Shown: positions 1-8,398 of the stretch, piece after piece
How positions within the stretch are numbered: the first letter of the stretch is position 1
Layout of the letters: every line of letters starts with the position of its first letter
Assembly (NCBI GenBank): GCA_026707225.1
Contig: JAPOXG010000130.1
Location: 27,027 to 91,026, forward strand
Length of the DNA: 64,000 bases
Direction of reading: 5' to 3'
Origin: Chloroflexota bacterium
Lineage (GTDB): Bacteria; Chloroflexota; Anaerolineae; Aggregatilineales; Phototrophicaceae
Position numbers and translations under genes: made by a program
Notes under the pieces: model-generated
What the model saw: the letters and a program-made list of their open reading frames with translations, nothing else
Told to the model about the DNA's origin: nothing
Databases searched by the model: none

Positions 1-267
1 AGTTCTGAAAGGACATGAAGACTGGGGTTGACGATGTAAGGTCACCTTCAAATCAATGCCAAGTGCAGGGAAATCAATCCCTCTTGCGGAACTCCCAACT
101 TCGTAACGATAATTTGTTCTCAAAAAACTATGAAATTCATGTTCAACATATGTTCCCACCGTTTTGCCGTCGGTTATCCCAAAGAGTGTGTCAACACCAT
201 GTGAACTTAAGTCTCGGAGAAATTTTCCAGCCTCGAGTTTTATGTATTCGATAGTAAGATCCTTCAT
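1..267 (-). CDS. Type II restriction endonuclease-like protein, 3' part off the left edge
   Basis: The reading frame starts at an ATG at 267 and stays open for 89 codons to base 1, so only the N-terminal part is present. A good ribosome site (GAGGTGA) lies 6 bases upstream of the ATG. The residues GSSARGIDFP followed by IDLKVT fit the PD-(D/E)XK nuclease core, with the Asp of GID and the Asp-x-Lys of DLK as metal and catalytic residues. The next residues (HRQPQSSCPF) resemble what I remember of small type II restriction enzymes that sit beside a methyltransferase. The stretch is clearly richer in A+T than the neighbouring genes, which suggests recent transfer. No methyltransferase is visible; it would have to lie beyond the left edge. 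The function is inferred from motif layout, not from a search. Confidence 0.6.
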   Translation of the reverse strand, partial: MKDLTIEYIKLEAGKFLRDLSSHGVDTLFGITDGKTVGTYVEHEFHSFLRTNYRYEVGSSARGIDFPALGIDLKVTLHRQPQSSCPFRT

Positions 268-462
268 TCAAGATCACCTCAGATCGCTGAGACACAATAC
301 AATCATTATTATTGGAAGATATGTAGACATTTGGTAGCCCTGATGTTGAATCGAAGTGAAGATGCTTTGCCCGATGACAATTCGAAATTTATGCCGACAA
401 AACTCAAAATACGCTTCTCGCTCACGTTTCGATATTGCGCTACTTAGAATTGAATTCCCAAT

Positions 463-1884
463 CTAATCCACATCCAAATGGTAGCGCTCATCGCCGACCT
501 CGGCTTGCAGGCGATGCAGCTCCGTTTTGAGCTCGACAAAGCGGTCGGCATAGGCGGGCTCGTCGACCACATTTCGCATTTCATAGGGATCGAGCTCGAG
601 ATCAAACAGCTCCCATTCGGGGTCGTAGGTCTCGTCGATGCTGCCTTCCGTGCCCATGGCGTCGGCGTAATAATAGATTAGCTTGTAGCGATGGGTGCGG
701 ATGCCGTAGTGGGCGTAGACGTTGTGATGCGTCTTGTGCATCCAATAGCGATAATACATGCTCTGGCGCCAGTCCGCCTGCGTCTCGCCCCCGAGCTGCG
801 GCGCGAAGCTGCGCCCCTGCATCGCCGCGGGCGTCGGCAAGCCGGCCAGCTCGAGGTAGGTCGGTCCAAAGTCGACATTGAGAATCATGTTTTCGTTGAC
901 GCTCCCCGCTTTGATGACGCCGGGATAACGCATGATATAAGGCATGCGCAGCGATTCTTCATACATGAAGCGCTTGTCATACCAGCCGTGATCGCCCAGG
1001 AAAAAGCCTTGATCCGAGGTGTAGACGACGACCGTATTCTCGGCCAGCCCTTCGTCATCGAGATAATCGAGCAGGCGCCCCACGTTGTCATCGATGCTGG
1101 CGACCACGCGCAGATAGTCTTTGATGTAGCGCTGGTAAGCCCATTTGCGCAATTCCATTTCCGGCAAGTCGCGCGGGATTTCGGCTTTTAGATCGAGCGG
1201 ACTATGGTGGACGCCCATGCGCATCTCGGCGGCTTCGGCGGCCGAGGCGCGGTTGGCGTAATCGTCGTAGAGCGTCTCCGGCTCCGGCACGTCTTCGTTG
1301 AGGTACATGTGGGCGTGTTTCTCGTCCGGCTCCCAGCAGCGGTGCGGCGCCTTGTGGTGGCACATGACAAAGAAGGGCTTCTCTGCATCGCGTTCTCGCA
1401 AAAAGTCCAAGGTCATATCGGTGATGAGATCGGTGACGTAGCCTTGCACCGGTCGCCGCGTTGATCCCTCTCCCGCTTTGAAGATGAAGGTCGGGTTGTG
1501 ATACAGCCCTTGCCCCGGCAGGACCGCCCAATCGTCAAAGCCGGTCGGCTCGTGCGCCGGACCCTGCCCCAGATGCCATTTGCCGAACATGCCGGTCTGG
1601 TAGCCGCTGGCTTGCAGGTCTTTGACGAAGGTGGGCAGACGGTTGTCCATGGGCGTGCTCAGCGTGGTGACGCCATTGACATGATTGTAGGCGCCGGTGA
1701 GGATGGTGGCGCGGCTGGGCGTACAGATGCTATTGGTGCAGAAAACGTTGTCAAAGCGCATGCCTTCATCGGCGATGCGATCGAGATTGGGCGTCTGGTT
1801 GATGCGCCCCCCATAACAGCTCATAGCGTGCGAGGCATGGTCGTCGGACATGATGAAGAGGATGTTGGGGACTTCGTCTGGCAT
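463..1884 (-). CDS. Sulfatase, S1 family (formylglycine-dependent)
   Basis: A 473-aa sulfatase that should hydrolyse sulfate esters, probably on a sugar. The metal-binding Asp pair lies at residues 14-15 (SDDH), and the signature C-T-P-S-R at 54-58 carries the Cys that is converted to formylglycine. GKWHLG and HHKAPH are further family motifs. The length is normal. I chose the ATG at 1884 because the sulfatase fold begins directly after it (PNILFIMSDDH); the frame also continues to a TTG at 1938 that lacks a ribosome site. No signal peptide is evident, so it may act in the cytoplasm on imported oligosaccharides. The sequence is closest in feel to N-acetylglucosamine-6-sulfatase and mucin-desulfating types, but the substrate cannot be read from sequence. 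The nearby fucosidases suggest a sulfated, fucose-containing glycan. Confidence 0.93.
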   Translation of the reverse strand: MPDEVPNILFIMSDDHASHAMSCYGGRINQTPNLDRIADEGMRFDNVFCTNSICTPSRATILTGAYNHVNGVTTLSTPMDNRLPTFVKDLQASGYQTGMFGKWHLGQGPAHEPTGFDDWAVLPGQGLYHNPTFIFKAGEGSTRRPVQGYVTDLITDMTLDFLRERDAEKPFFVMCHHKAPHRCWEPDEKHAHMYLNEDVPEPETLYDDYANRASAAEAAEMRMGVHHSPLDLKAEIPRDLPEMELRKWAYQRYIKDYLRVVASIDDNVGRLLDYLDDEGLAENTVVVYTSDQGFFLGDHGWYDKRFMYEESLRMPYIMRYPGVIKAGSVNENMILNVDFGPTYLELAGLPTPAAMQGRSFAPQLGGETQADWRQSMYYRYWMHKTHHNVYAHYGIRTHRYKLIYYYADAMGTEGSIDETYDPEWELFDLELDPYEMRNVVDEPAYADRFVELKTELHRLQAEVGDERYHLDVD

Positions 1885-1998
1885 GAGGTTGGGATTCTCT
1901 TGTGTATCGATCGTTACGGCGGGGGCAGGAACAAACAATCGAACGCTTCGCGCTAGATTTCGCAGTCTTCGTTGCCGTCAGTCAGTTGAATGAGCCTT

Positions 1999-2295
1999 CT
2001 ACAATTGAAGCAAGCCAATGCCGACCAAGCCGACCAAGGCATTCAGGGCAGCAACAATTATTGACAATGTTACGGCGAGAACAGCGCCAAATGCGGTAAC
2101 ACGTGTGCGAAATTCACGATTCTTGTTGATTTCTTGGCGGATGTCGCCTGTTTCCTTCTCAATAATCGCTGTTATATCCTTCAGCAATTGCGCGTTTTGC
2201 TCACGAACAAAGTCCTTGGTAGCTAATGCGTCAAGCTTGCCTCGGAGTTCGCCTATCTCACTTGCATGCCTGGTCACTTGCTCCTGCAAATCCAT
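1999..2295 (-). CDS. Small coiled-coil membrane protein, unknown function
   Basis: A 98-aa protein of unrecognised family. Residues 1-65 are charged and heptad-rich (DLQEQVTRHASEIGELRGKL and on), predicting a coiled coil. Residues about 66-97 form one long or two tight hydrophobic segments rich in Val, Ala, Leu and Ile. It should sit in the membrane by its C-terminus with the coiled coil in the cytoplasm. A GAGG site lies about 11 bases before the ATG. The base composition is lower in GC than in the flanking sulfatase and reductase genes. Its layout, coiled coil plus membrane hairpin, is the mirror image of the protein at 47673-48092. I do not assign a function. Confidence 0.62.
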   Translation of the reverse strand: MDLQEQVTRHASEIGELRGKLDALATKDFVREQNAQLLKDITAIIEKETGDIRQEINKNREFRTRVTAFGAVLAVTLSIIVAALNALVGLVGIGLLQL

Positions 2296-2377
2296 GTTAC
2301 TGATGCCTCAATGTAAACTGCGCTGAAAAGTTACGCACATTATATCGGAAAATGCAGGATTTGAAAACAGTTTTGAC

Positions 2378-3427
2378 TTATGCCACGGCAACATAAGGAT
2401 GATCTTCCGCGAGCAAACCTTCTTCTTTCAGCACATCCCAGAATGCGGCCGGCGCCTGGACGGACATGGCATCGACATTGGTCTTGACGCGCTCCGGTCG
2501 GCTGGTGCTGAGAGCCAGCGCGACAATGCCCGGATGCGATTTTCCGAATTGGATGCACACTTCGGACGGGATCTGTCCATGCTGTTCGCAGAGCGCGAAG
2601 AATTTCTCGCGCCAGGCGAATTTCTCCTGGTGTTCCGGATTCGCCGGATCCAGCTTGACATAATTGAAGAACTCGCCGCCGGTGAGGAAGCCGGCGTTGA
2701 AGACGGCCGAATTGATGATGGCGACGCCCTTGGACTGCAGCGAATCCATGAAGGCCAGCAGATCCGGCGGATGCGAATAGAGCGTGTAGCTGTTGGCGAA
2801 CATGACCCAATCGAGCGCGACCTGCGCGTCAATCTCGGCGATCGACTTCCAGTTCTTGGCGCCGACGCCGATGCCCTGCGCCGCCCCCGCCGCTTTCAAT
2901 TCGCCGAGCGCAGTGTAAGCGGCCAGAATGTCGCCGAAACGCCGTTCGCGGTCGGCTGCTGATTCGGCCGCGTCGAGGTATTCATCGGGGTCATGCACCG
3001 AGACCAGCTGGGTGCTGTAGTCGCCTCCGAGCAGCTCCAGCCCCTGTTCAAAGCATTTGCGGATGCCCGCGTAGCTGATGTCTTGCACGGCGTCATGCTT
3101 CAAGCCGAACCAGGCGCCCGGCTCGAATGTCGGCTCGGGCGTCGTCAAGGGCGCGCGCAGCCAAGCCAGCTTGTTGCTGATGATGACCTCATCATCGCCC
3201 AGGCCAAGCTCGCGCAGGCAATCGCCCATCACTTCAAGCGCCAGCCCGGCGCCGTATTTGCCCGCCGAATCGATGACGACTGGTCTAGGCAAATGTTCCA
3301 CAATGGCGCGCATCGTCTCCAGCTTTGACGCGTAAGAAAACTCGCGGAAGAGATTGCCCAGCGCCGTCGAGCCGAAGATCAGCGGCGGCGTCATTAATCC
3401 GGTGTTGCCGAAGGGGATTGGCTGCAT
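2378..3427 (-). CDS. Aldo/keto reductase, L-fucose/D-threo-aldose 1-dehydrogenase type
   Basis: A 349-aa NAD(P)-dependent aldo/keto reductase. The catalytic tetrad is visible as Asp53 and Tyr58 (VIDSAGKYG), Lys86 (ISNKLAW) and His145 (VSVHDPDEY). The insert-rich sequence after the first strand and the HDPDEY motif match the branch that includes bacterial L-fucose dehydrogenase (D-threo-aldose 1-dehydrogenase) and pyridoxal 4-dehydrogenase, which oxidise the free sugar or aldehyde rather than reduce it. The ATG at 3427 has GGAG 6 bases upstream; a GTG at 3451 is less likely. The sulfatase before it and the two fucosidases after it make fucose oxidation to fuconolactone an attractive role. That substrate is an inference. 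Confidence 0.85.
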   Translation of the reverse strand: MQPIPFGNTGLMTPPLIFGSTALGNLFREFSYASKLETMRAIVEHLPRPVVIDSAGKYGAGLALEVMGDCLRELGLGDDEVIISNKLAWLRAPLTTPEPTFEPGAWFGLKHDAVQDISYAGIRKCFEQGLELLGGDYSTQLVSVHDPDEYLDAAESAADRERRFGDILAAYTALGELKAAGAAQGIGVGAKNWKSIAEIDAQVALDWVMFANSYTLYSHPPDLLAFMDSLQSKGVAIINSAVFNAGFLTGGEFFNYVKLDPANPEHQEKFAWREKFFALCEQHGQIPSEVCIQFGKSHPGIVALALSTSRPERVKTNVDAMSVQAPAAFWDVLKEEGLLAEDHPYVAVA

Positions 3428-3588
3428 GGTCGCTCCTTGCCGATGTCTCACGGGTTTCAGTTAAGTATAGGGCAGCGGCCGCGCCCGCGCCAAGCTGGTT
3501 CTGCCAGCGCCGGGTGTGTTGTGTCTTGGCGATACTGTGTTAAAATGTCGGCGTGAACATGCGCAAGGTTCTTTTCTTGGAGGTGGTC

Positions 3589-6500
3589 ATGTTTCAGCTT
3601 TCGCCTGCTTTTCTCAATCCCCGCAAGCTCTTCCTTATACCGCTCATCATCATAATATCCCTGTGTGCTGGCGCGGGGGCGCGGGCGCAGGACCCCAGCC
3701 CGACGCCGGGCGGCGTCTCCAACGTCCGCGTCTCCAACGTCACCTGGAATCTGGTCAAAGTCGAATGGGATGACGCGTCGCCCAGCTCGGACTATGGCTA
3801 TGGGGCTCACTTCTATGTTGGGGGTAATCGGCAGCATTCGTATTATCGGAGCTCCGACTGGCAACCATATATTATTGCGCAGAACCTGTATTACGTGCGC
3901 CCCAGTACGGCTTATAGCAAAGTCGTGATCAGCAAGTGCAGGAAGGCGGTCAATGACTGCGACGATATAGAATGGGTTGATGGTCCTGGCTTCACCACAA
4001 CGGCGGCGCCGGCCGCTTTGCCCCAGTCGCTCAATCCCAGCGTCAGCGCGATCACCGGAACCTCGGCCAGCATCAGCTGGAGCGCCTTCGCGGCGCATGT
4101 GGCTACCCTGGGCAGCATTGATTCTTATTGGCTTTATGTGAGGCTCACCGGCCATTCTATTGGCGCGCCCTATCAGTTCCCCGCCGCCGACGATACAACC
4201 GCGTCGTTTAGCGGCTTGAAGCGCGGTCGGGCTTATACTGTGCGATTGAGCGCGCTGATCAACGAAAGCGGAACCTACAAAGCGTATGAGGTCAGCGTCG
4301 GCTTTGATACACTGCCGCCGACCGCGACGCCGACTCCGCCGGGTTTTGTGCCTTCGCCGACGCCGATACCGGAAAGCGAGATTGTTTCCGATATCACCAG
4401 CGACAGCTTTACCGTCAAATGGAACGGCAGACCCGGCATAACGTATTGGGTGGAGATCTTCGAGGTCCTTCCCTGTGAGACCTGCGTATTAGGCTATCGC
4501 GAACACAATAAGTTTTTCTGGCACAACATCAGGGGCGCGAAACTCCATACGTACAAGTTTAAGAGATTAAAACCCGATACGGTCTACGGAGTAGACCTCT
4601 TAGAACATGCTTATGAGAATTTCTACAAAGTCATATATGGAAATAATGAGATCCGGACGCTGCCGGCTGCGGGCCAAGGCAGCGACAGCCCGCCGCGGCG
4701 GCAGGCGCAGGCCAGCACCGGCTCATTCGGCAAGCTGCGAATCAGCGACATCGACATGAACAGCGCCACGGTCCTCTGGGATGGTCCCACAAGCGACGGC
4801 GATGTTTATTTGGTTACCGTCGAGATGGACGGCGAGCTTCACGTCCACAACACCGCCAACGCGACTGAACTTGCCTTGAGTTCTCTGCGGCCCGGTAAGA
4901 AATACAGCGTCGAAGTCCAGCGGTTTCGGTCGGTGATGACCGGGCAAGGGCAAGAATATCAATCAGCCGGCTCGCTGCGCGGCAGTTTCACCACGCTGCT
5001 CACGGCAGCCGATACGCCGACCGCCACCGCTGCCAGCACGGCAACCGCAACAGCCAGCCCGACGAACAGCCCAACGTCAACAAACACCGCCAGCCCGACG
5101 ACTGCGCCGACTGAAAGCCCAGCGCAGCCGCCGAGCCAACTGCCGACAGACGGCAGTCTGGGCCTGGCTTTCAGCGCTGTTTCCAAAGACCACATCAGCG
5201 TCATCTGGCCCGATATGGGCGAGGATACGCTGCTCTACTACCTAGAGATCAGCGGCGGCAAACTTTATGACTTCGCCATGATACACGACCACGAGACCAC
5301 CGCGCATACATTCGGCGGCTTGGCGGCTGACAGCGCCTATACTTTCCTCTTCACAGTCATAAACCATGACGGCAGCTCGGAAACCATCCGCGAGACCGCG
5401 AAGACGCTGGCCGATGGTCAAGCTCCACCGCCAAGCGATCCGCCGACCAACACGCCGACACCGACGAACAGTCCCGCGCCCAGCGCCACGCCGACGCATA
5501 CCGCCACGCCGACGCATACCGCGGTTCCACAGCCCCCGGACACTGCGCTGGCTCTTAGCTTTAGCGGCGTTTCCAAAGACCATGTCACCGTCAGCTGGAC
5601 CGATATGGGCGATGTGTCGATGTACTTGCTGGAAATCAACGGCGGCGGGCATTACGATTTCGCCACTTTGAACAACGGCGCGACCGCGCACACCTTCGGC
5701 GGTCTGCCAGCGGGGACGGCTTTTGCTGTCAGCTTGACGGTATACGCCAAAGACGGCAGCTCGCTAAGCAAAACTGATTCGGTCAGTACGCTGGCTGACA
5801 GTCAGGATCAAGCGCCGCCGTCCGCAACGCCAAGCTCGACGGACAGCCCTACCCCGACGCCCATGCCGACAAACACGCCAACTGCGACGCATACGCCCGT
5901 TCCGCCGCTGCAGCAGCAGGCGCAAGTCGATGAGGGGCTGCTGGCGGAAATCGAAGCCAAGATCGCCCGCCACCGCGACGAGACCGGACGCGCTGACTTG
6001 GTTATCGCATTCACCGCCGCCCGCGAGGCTTTGAGCGGAAAAGACTCGGTGGCCAAGGCGCTAGAATTGGCGACGTATGACAGCGAGATTTGGAATCGCA
6101 TCCGCGCGGCGCTGCAGGGCTTGAAGAGCCAGAACCCTCTGCCGCCGACGAACACGCCTGTCCCGCCGCCGACGAATACGCCCGTCCCGCCACCAACGAA
6201 TACGCCTGTCCCGCCACCGACCAATACGCTCGTCCCGCCACCAACGAATACGCTCGTCCCGCCACCGACCAACACGCCCGTTCCGCCGCCAACCAACACG
6301 CCTGTCCCGCCGCCGACCAATACGCCCGTTCCGCCGCCGACCAATACGCCCGTTCCGCCGCCGACGAATACGCCTGTCCCGCCGCCGACGAACACGCCTG
6401 TCCCGCCGCAGCCGCAGGTCGACGCCGGCTTGCTGGCGGAGGTGGAAGCCAAGATTATACGGCACCGCGATGAGACGGGCCGCGCCGATTTGGCGGCCGG

Positions 6501-6630
6501 CTTCAGCGCGGTCCGCGATGGCTTGCTGGGCAATATCTCGCCGGACGAGGCGCTGGCCGCGATCCAGCCCGGCTGGAATAATGATCTCTGGAATCGCGTC
6601 CGCGCGGCGCTGGAGGCGATGAGGGGTTAA
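3589..6630 (+). CDS. Secreted multi-FN3 protein with Pro/Thr linkers and a duplicated C-terminal module
   Basis: A 1013-aa exported protein. An ideal ribosome site (GGAGG, 5-base spacing) selects the ATG at 3589 over a GTG at 3553. Residues 1-34 form a signal peptide ending in ARAQ. Six fibronectin type III-like domains begin near residues 41, 147, 261, 379, 523 and 653; the last two are close copies (SKDHxxVxWxDMG). Low-complexity Pro/Thr/Ser linkers separate them. A roughly 68-residue helical module (VDxGLLAExEAKI, RHRDETGRADL, W-N-R-x-R-A-A-L) occurs at about 779-846 and again at 944-1013, separated by eleven 8-residue TNTPVPPP units. The protein is probably on the surface or extracellular and adhesive or glycan-binding. 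TNTP-type linkers are common in Chloroflexota exoproteins. I do not know the function of the C-terminal module. Confidence 0.88.
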   Translation: MFQLSPAFLNPRKLFLIPLIIIISLCAGAGARAQDPSPTPGGVSNVRVSNVTWNLVKVEWDDASPSSDYGYGAHFYVGGNRQHSYYRSSDWQPYIIAQNLYYVRPSTAYSKVVISKCRKAVNDCDDIEWVDGPGFTTTAAPAALPQSLNPSVSAITGTSASISWSAFAAHVATLGSIDSYWLYVRLTGHSIGAPYQFPAADDTTASFSGLKRGRAYTVRLSALINESGTYKAYEVSVGFDTLPPTATPTPPGFVPSPTPIPESEIVSDITSDSFTVKWNGRPGITYWVEIFEVLPCETCVLGYREHNKFFWHNIRGAKLHTYKFKRLKPDTVYGVDLLEHAYENFYKVIYGNNEIRTLPAAGQGSDSPPRRQAQASTGSFGKLRISDIDMNSATVLWDGPTSDGDVYLVTVEMDGELHVHNTANATELALSSLRPGKKYSVEVQRFRSVMTGQGQEYQSAGSLRGSFTTLLTAADTPTATAASTATATASPTNSPTSTNTASPTTAPTESPAQPPSQLPTDGSLGLAFSAVSKDHISVIWPDMGEDTLLYYLEISGGKLYDFAMIHDHETTAHTFGGLAADSAYTFLFTVINHDGSSETIRETAKTLADGQAPPPSDPPTNTPTPTNSPAPSATPTHTATPTHTAVPQPPDTALALSFSGVSKDHVTVSWTDMGDVSMYLLEINGGGHYDFATLNNGATAHTFGGLPAGTAFAVSLTVYAKDGSSLSKTDSVSTLADSQDQAPPSATPSSTDSPTPTPMPTNTPTATHTPVPPLQQQAQVDEGLLAEIEAKIARHRDETGRADLVIAFTAAREALSGKDSVAKALELATYDSEIWNRIRAALQGLKSQNPLPPTNTPVPPPTNTPVPPPTNTPVPPPTNTLVPPPTNTLVPPPTNTPVPPPTNTPVPPPTNTPVPPPTNTPVPPPTNTPVPPPTNTPVPPQPQVDAGLLAEVEAKIIRHRDETGRADLAAGFSAVRDGLLGNISPDEALAAIQPGWNNDLWNRVRAALEAMRG
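6139..6402 (+). repeat. 24-bp minisatellite inside the FN3 protein gene, 11 units
   Basis: Eleven in-frame copies of a 24-base unit (ccgccgccgacgaatacgcc plus 4 bases) encode PPPTNTPV, with PPPTNTLV in units 4 and 5. Differences are mostly silent third positions, so the array is being homogenised at protein level while drifting in DNA. It forms a stiff spacer between the two copies of the C-terminal module, and its length could change by slippage. Confidence 0.95.
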
Positions 6631-6652
6631 GCCATCCCCGCCCTTTCTAATA

Positions 6653-6681
6653 CGGTGGATGCGCGGCCTGTGCATCCACCG
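6653..6681 (+). terminator. Hairpin after the FN3 gene, possible transcription terminator
   Basis: A perfect 10-bp stem (CGGTGGATGC with GCATCCACCG) encloses a 9-base loop, 22 bases after the stop codon of the FN3 gene. There is no clear T-run after it, so it may stabilise the mRNA end rather than terminate. The following fucosidase gene has its own ribosome site 120 bases further on. Confidence 0.35.
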
Positions 6682-6812
6682 AAATCGACGCTTCTCGCGG
6701 CCGCGGCTAGGAAGCGAAATTCTAGCGAGCAAAACGCAGTGAGAACTTGCGCGGTTGACTTTAGCTTTTATGATAAAAGGCGAAGGATTAGCCTTAGCGA
6801 TCGGAGAATGCA

Positions 6813-8228
6813 ATGAAAAAATATGAACCGACTTGGGAATCGCTGAGCCAATACGAAATCCCCGAATGGTATTTGGATGCCAAATTCGGCATCTTCATCC
6901 ACTGGGGACCCTACTGCGTGCCCGCCTTCGGCAACGAATGGTACCCGCGGCGGATGTACCTGCGGGACGACCCCGCCTTTGAGCGCCATCGCAAGACCTG
7001 GGGCTATCACACCGAATTCGGCTACAAGGACTTTATCCCCATGCTGACGGCGGAGAAATTCGACGCGGGCGAGTGGGCGCGGCTATTCAAGGAGGCCGGC
7101 GCGCGCTTCATCATGCCGGTGGCCGAGCACCACGACGGCTTCGCGATGTACGACAGCGAATTAACCGACTGGTGCGCCTCCAAGATGGGACCGAAGCGCG
7201 ATATCTGCGGCGAGTTGGCGGACGCCGCGCGCGAGCTGGATATGGTCTTCGCCGTCTCATCACATCGCGCCGAGCACTGGTGGTACTTTGATGGCGGGCG
7301 CAGCTTCCCCTCCGATGTGCAGGACCCGGCCAACGACGGTCTCTATGGGCCGGCGGTTCAAGCCTCCAGGGACAAGTTCAATCGCGAAGAGTGGAGAAAG
7401 AAGGACTGGACGCCGCGCCCGGACGCCAAGTTCCTGGAAGATTGGCTGGCGCGCTGCTGCGAATTGGTGGATAAGTATCAGCCGCAGGTCGTCTGGTTCG
7501 ACTGGTGGATTGAGCAGGTCGTCTTCGAGCCCTACCTGCAGCGCTTCGCCGCCTACTATTACAACCGCGGCGAAGAATGGGGGAAAGGCGTCGCCATCAA
7601 TCACAAGTACGACTCGTACCCGGAAGGCGTGGCCGTCTTTGATATCGAGCGTGGCCAGCTGAGCGATATCCGCAATTTCTTTTGGCAAAACGACACCTCG
7701 GTCTCCAAGAATAGCTGGGGTTACATTGACCATCACGACTACAAGACGGCCGGCGATATCATCGCGGACCTGGTTGATATCGTCAGCAAGAATGGCGCGC
7801 TGCTGCTGAACATCGGTCCGCGCGCTGATGGCACGATTCCCGAGATTGAACAGGAGATGCTGCGTGAGATCGGGCGCTGGATCGCGGTCAACGGCGAAGG
7901 CATCTACGACAGCAGACCCTGGAATGTCTATGGCGAAGGACCTACCGAGGTGCCGGAGGGCGCTTTCACCGATACGCATCGCAATCCCTTCACGCCAGCC
8001 GATATTCGCTTCACGCGGAAGGGGAACACAATCTACGCCTATCTTCTGGCTTATCCAGAGGGACAGGCGCTGATCAAGGCGCTGAATACCGTGGACATCG
8101 CCAAGGTGAGGATGCTGGGTTCTGATGAGACGATCAGCTGGCGCCAAGACGACAGCGGTCTGCGCTTGTCGGCGCCGGCGACGCCGCCCTGCGATCATGT
8201 CTGCTGTTATGCGATTGAGTTGAGCTAA
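6813..8228 (+). CDS. Alpha-L-fucosidase, GH29 (first copy)
   Basis: A 471-aa retaining alpha-L-fucosidase that should release terminal L-fucose from glycans. The GH29 fingerprints are FGIFIHWG (residues 25-32), EHHDGF (105-110) and VVWFD with Asp230 as the likely nucleophile. GALLLNIGPRADG is the conserved end of the barrel, followed by a beta-sandwich domain to the C-terminus. GGAG sits 7 bases before the ATG. No signal peptide is seen, so it probably acts inside the cell on imported oligosaccharides. It is only moderately similar to the second GH29 gene at 8399, so the pair may divide linkages or chain types between them. Confidence 0.93.
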   Translation: MKKYEPTWESLSQYEIPEWYLDAKFGIFIHWGPYCVPAFGNEWYPRRMYLRDDPAFERHRKTWGYHTEFGYKDFIPMLTAEKFDAGEWARLFKEAGARFIMPVAEHHDGFAMYDSELTDWCASKMGPKRDICGELADAARELDMVFAVSSHRAEHWWYFDGGRSFPSDVQDPANDGLYGPAVQASRDKFNREEWRKKDWTPRPDAKFLEDWLARCCELVDKYQPQVVWFDWWIEQVVFEPYLQRFAAYYYNRGEEWGKGVAINHKYDSYPEGVAVFDIERGQLSDIRNFFWQNDTSVSKNSWGYIDHHDYKTAGDIIADLVDIVSKNGALLLNIGPRADGTIPEIEQEMLREIGRWIAVNGEGIYDSRPWNVYGEGPTEVPEGAFTDTHRNPFTPADIRFTRKGNTIYAYLLAYPEGQALIKALNTVDIAKVRMLGSDETISWRQDDSGLRLSAPATPPCDHVCCYAIELS

Positions 8229-8289
8229 CCCTCCTTGACTCATAAAGAGCGGAAGAGTGAACGATTGCAAAAGAATCACACACAAGCAC

Positions 8290-8367
8290 ATAGGGTCAGC
8301 CACCGGCTGACCCGTACAACTAGCGTCTTTTATTCGTCTGTACGGGCGAGCCGGTGGCTCGCCCCCC
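8290..8367. repeat. Two inverted GGGCGA-type hairpins between the fucosidase genes
   Basis: Hairpin one is at 8293-8313 (GGGTCAGCC, loop acc, GGCTGACCC) and hairpin two at 8344-8364 (GGGCGAGCC, loop ggt, GGCTCGCCC). Both carry GTAC on the outer 5' side when read in opposite directions, so they form an inverted pair. They belong to the dispersed hairpin family of this window. Confidence 0.85.
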
Positions 8368-8398
8368 CACAACTTAAGGTTCGAAACAAGGAAGTAAA

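Noticed and set aside
15..254. Plus-strand frame of 79 codons at the left edge
   Set aside because: It lies on the antisense of the restriction-enzyme-like gene, which has a ribosome site and a recognisable nuclease motif. The plus frame has neither.
5808..6533. Long minus-strand frames across the Pro/Thr-rich part of the FN3 gene
   Set aside because: They are produced by the 24-bp repeat, which is open in several frames. The translations are low-complexity Gly/Val or Arg-rich strings without domain features.
8290..8367. Could the spaced hairpins be a CRISPR array?
   Set aside because: The hairpins are irregularly spaced, occur in both orientations at many scattered sites, have no unique spacers of constant size, and no cas gene is present.
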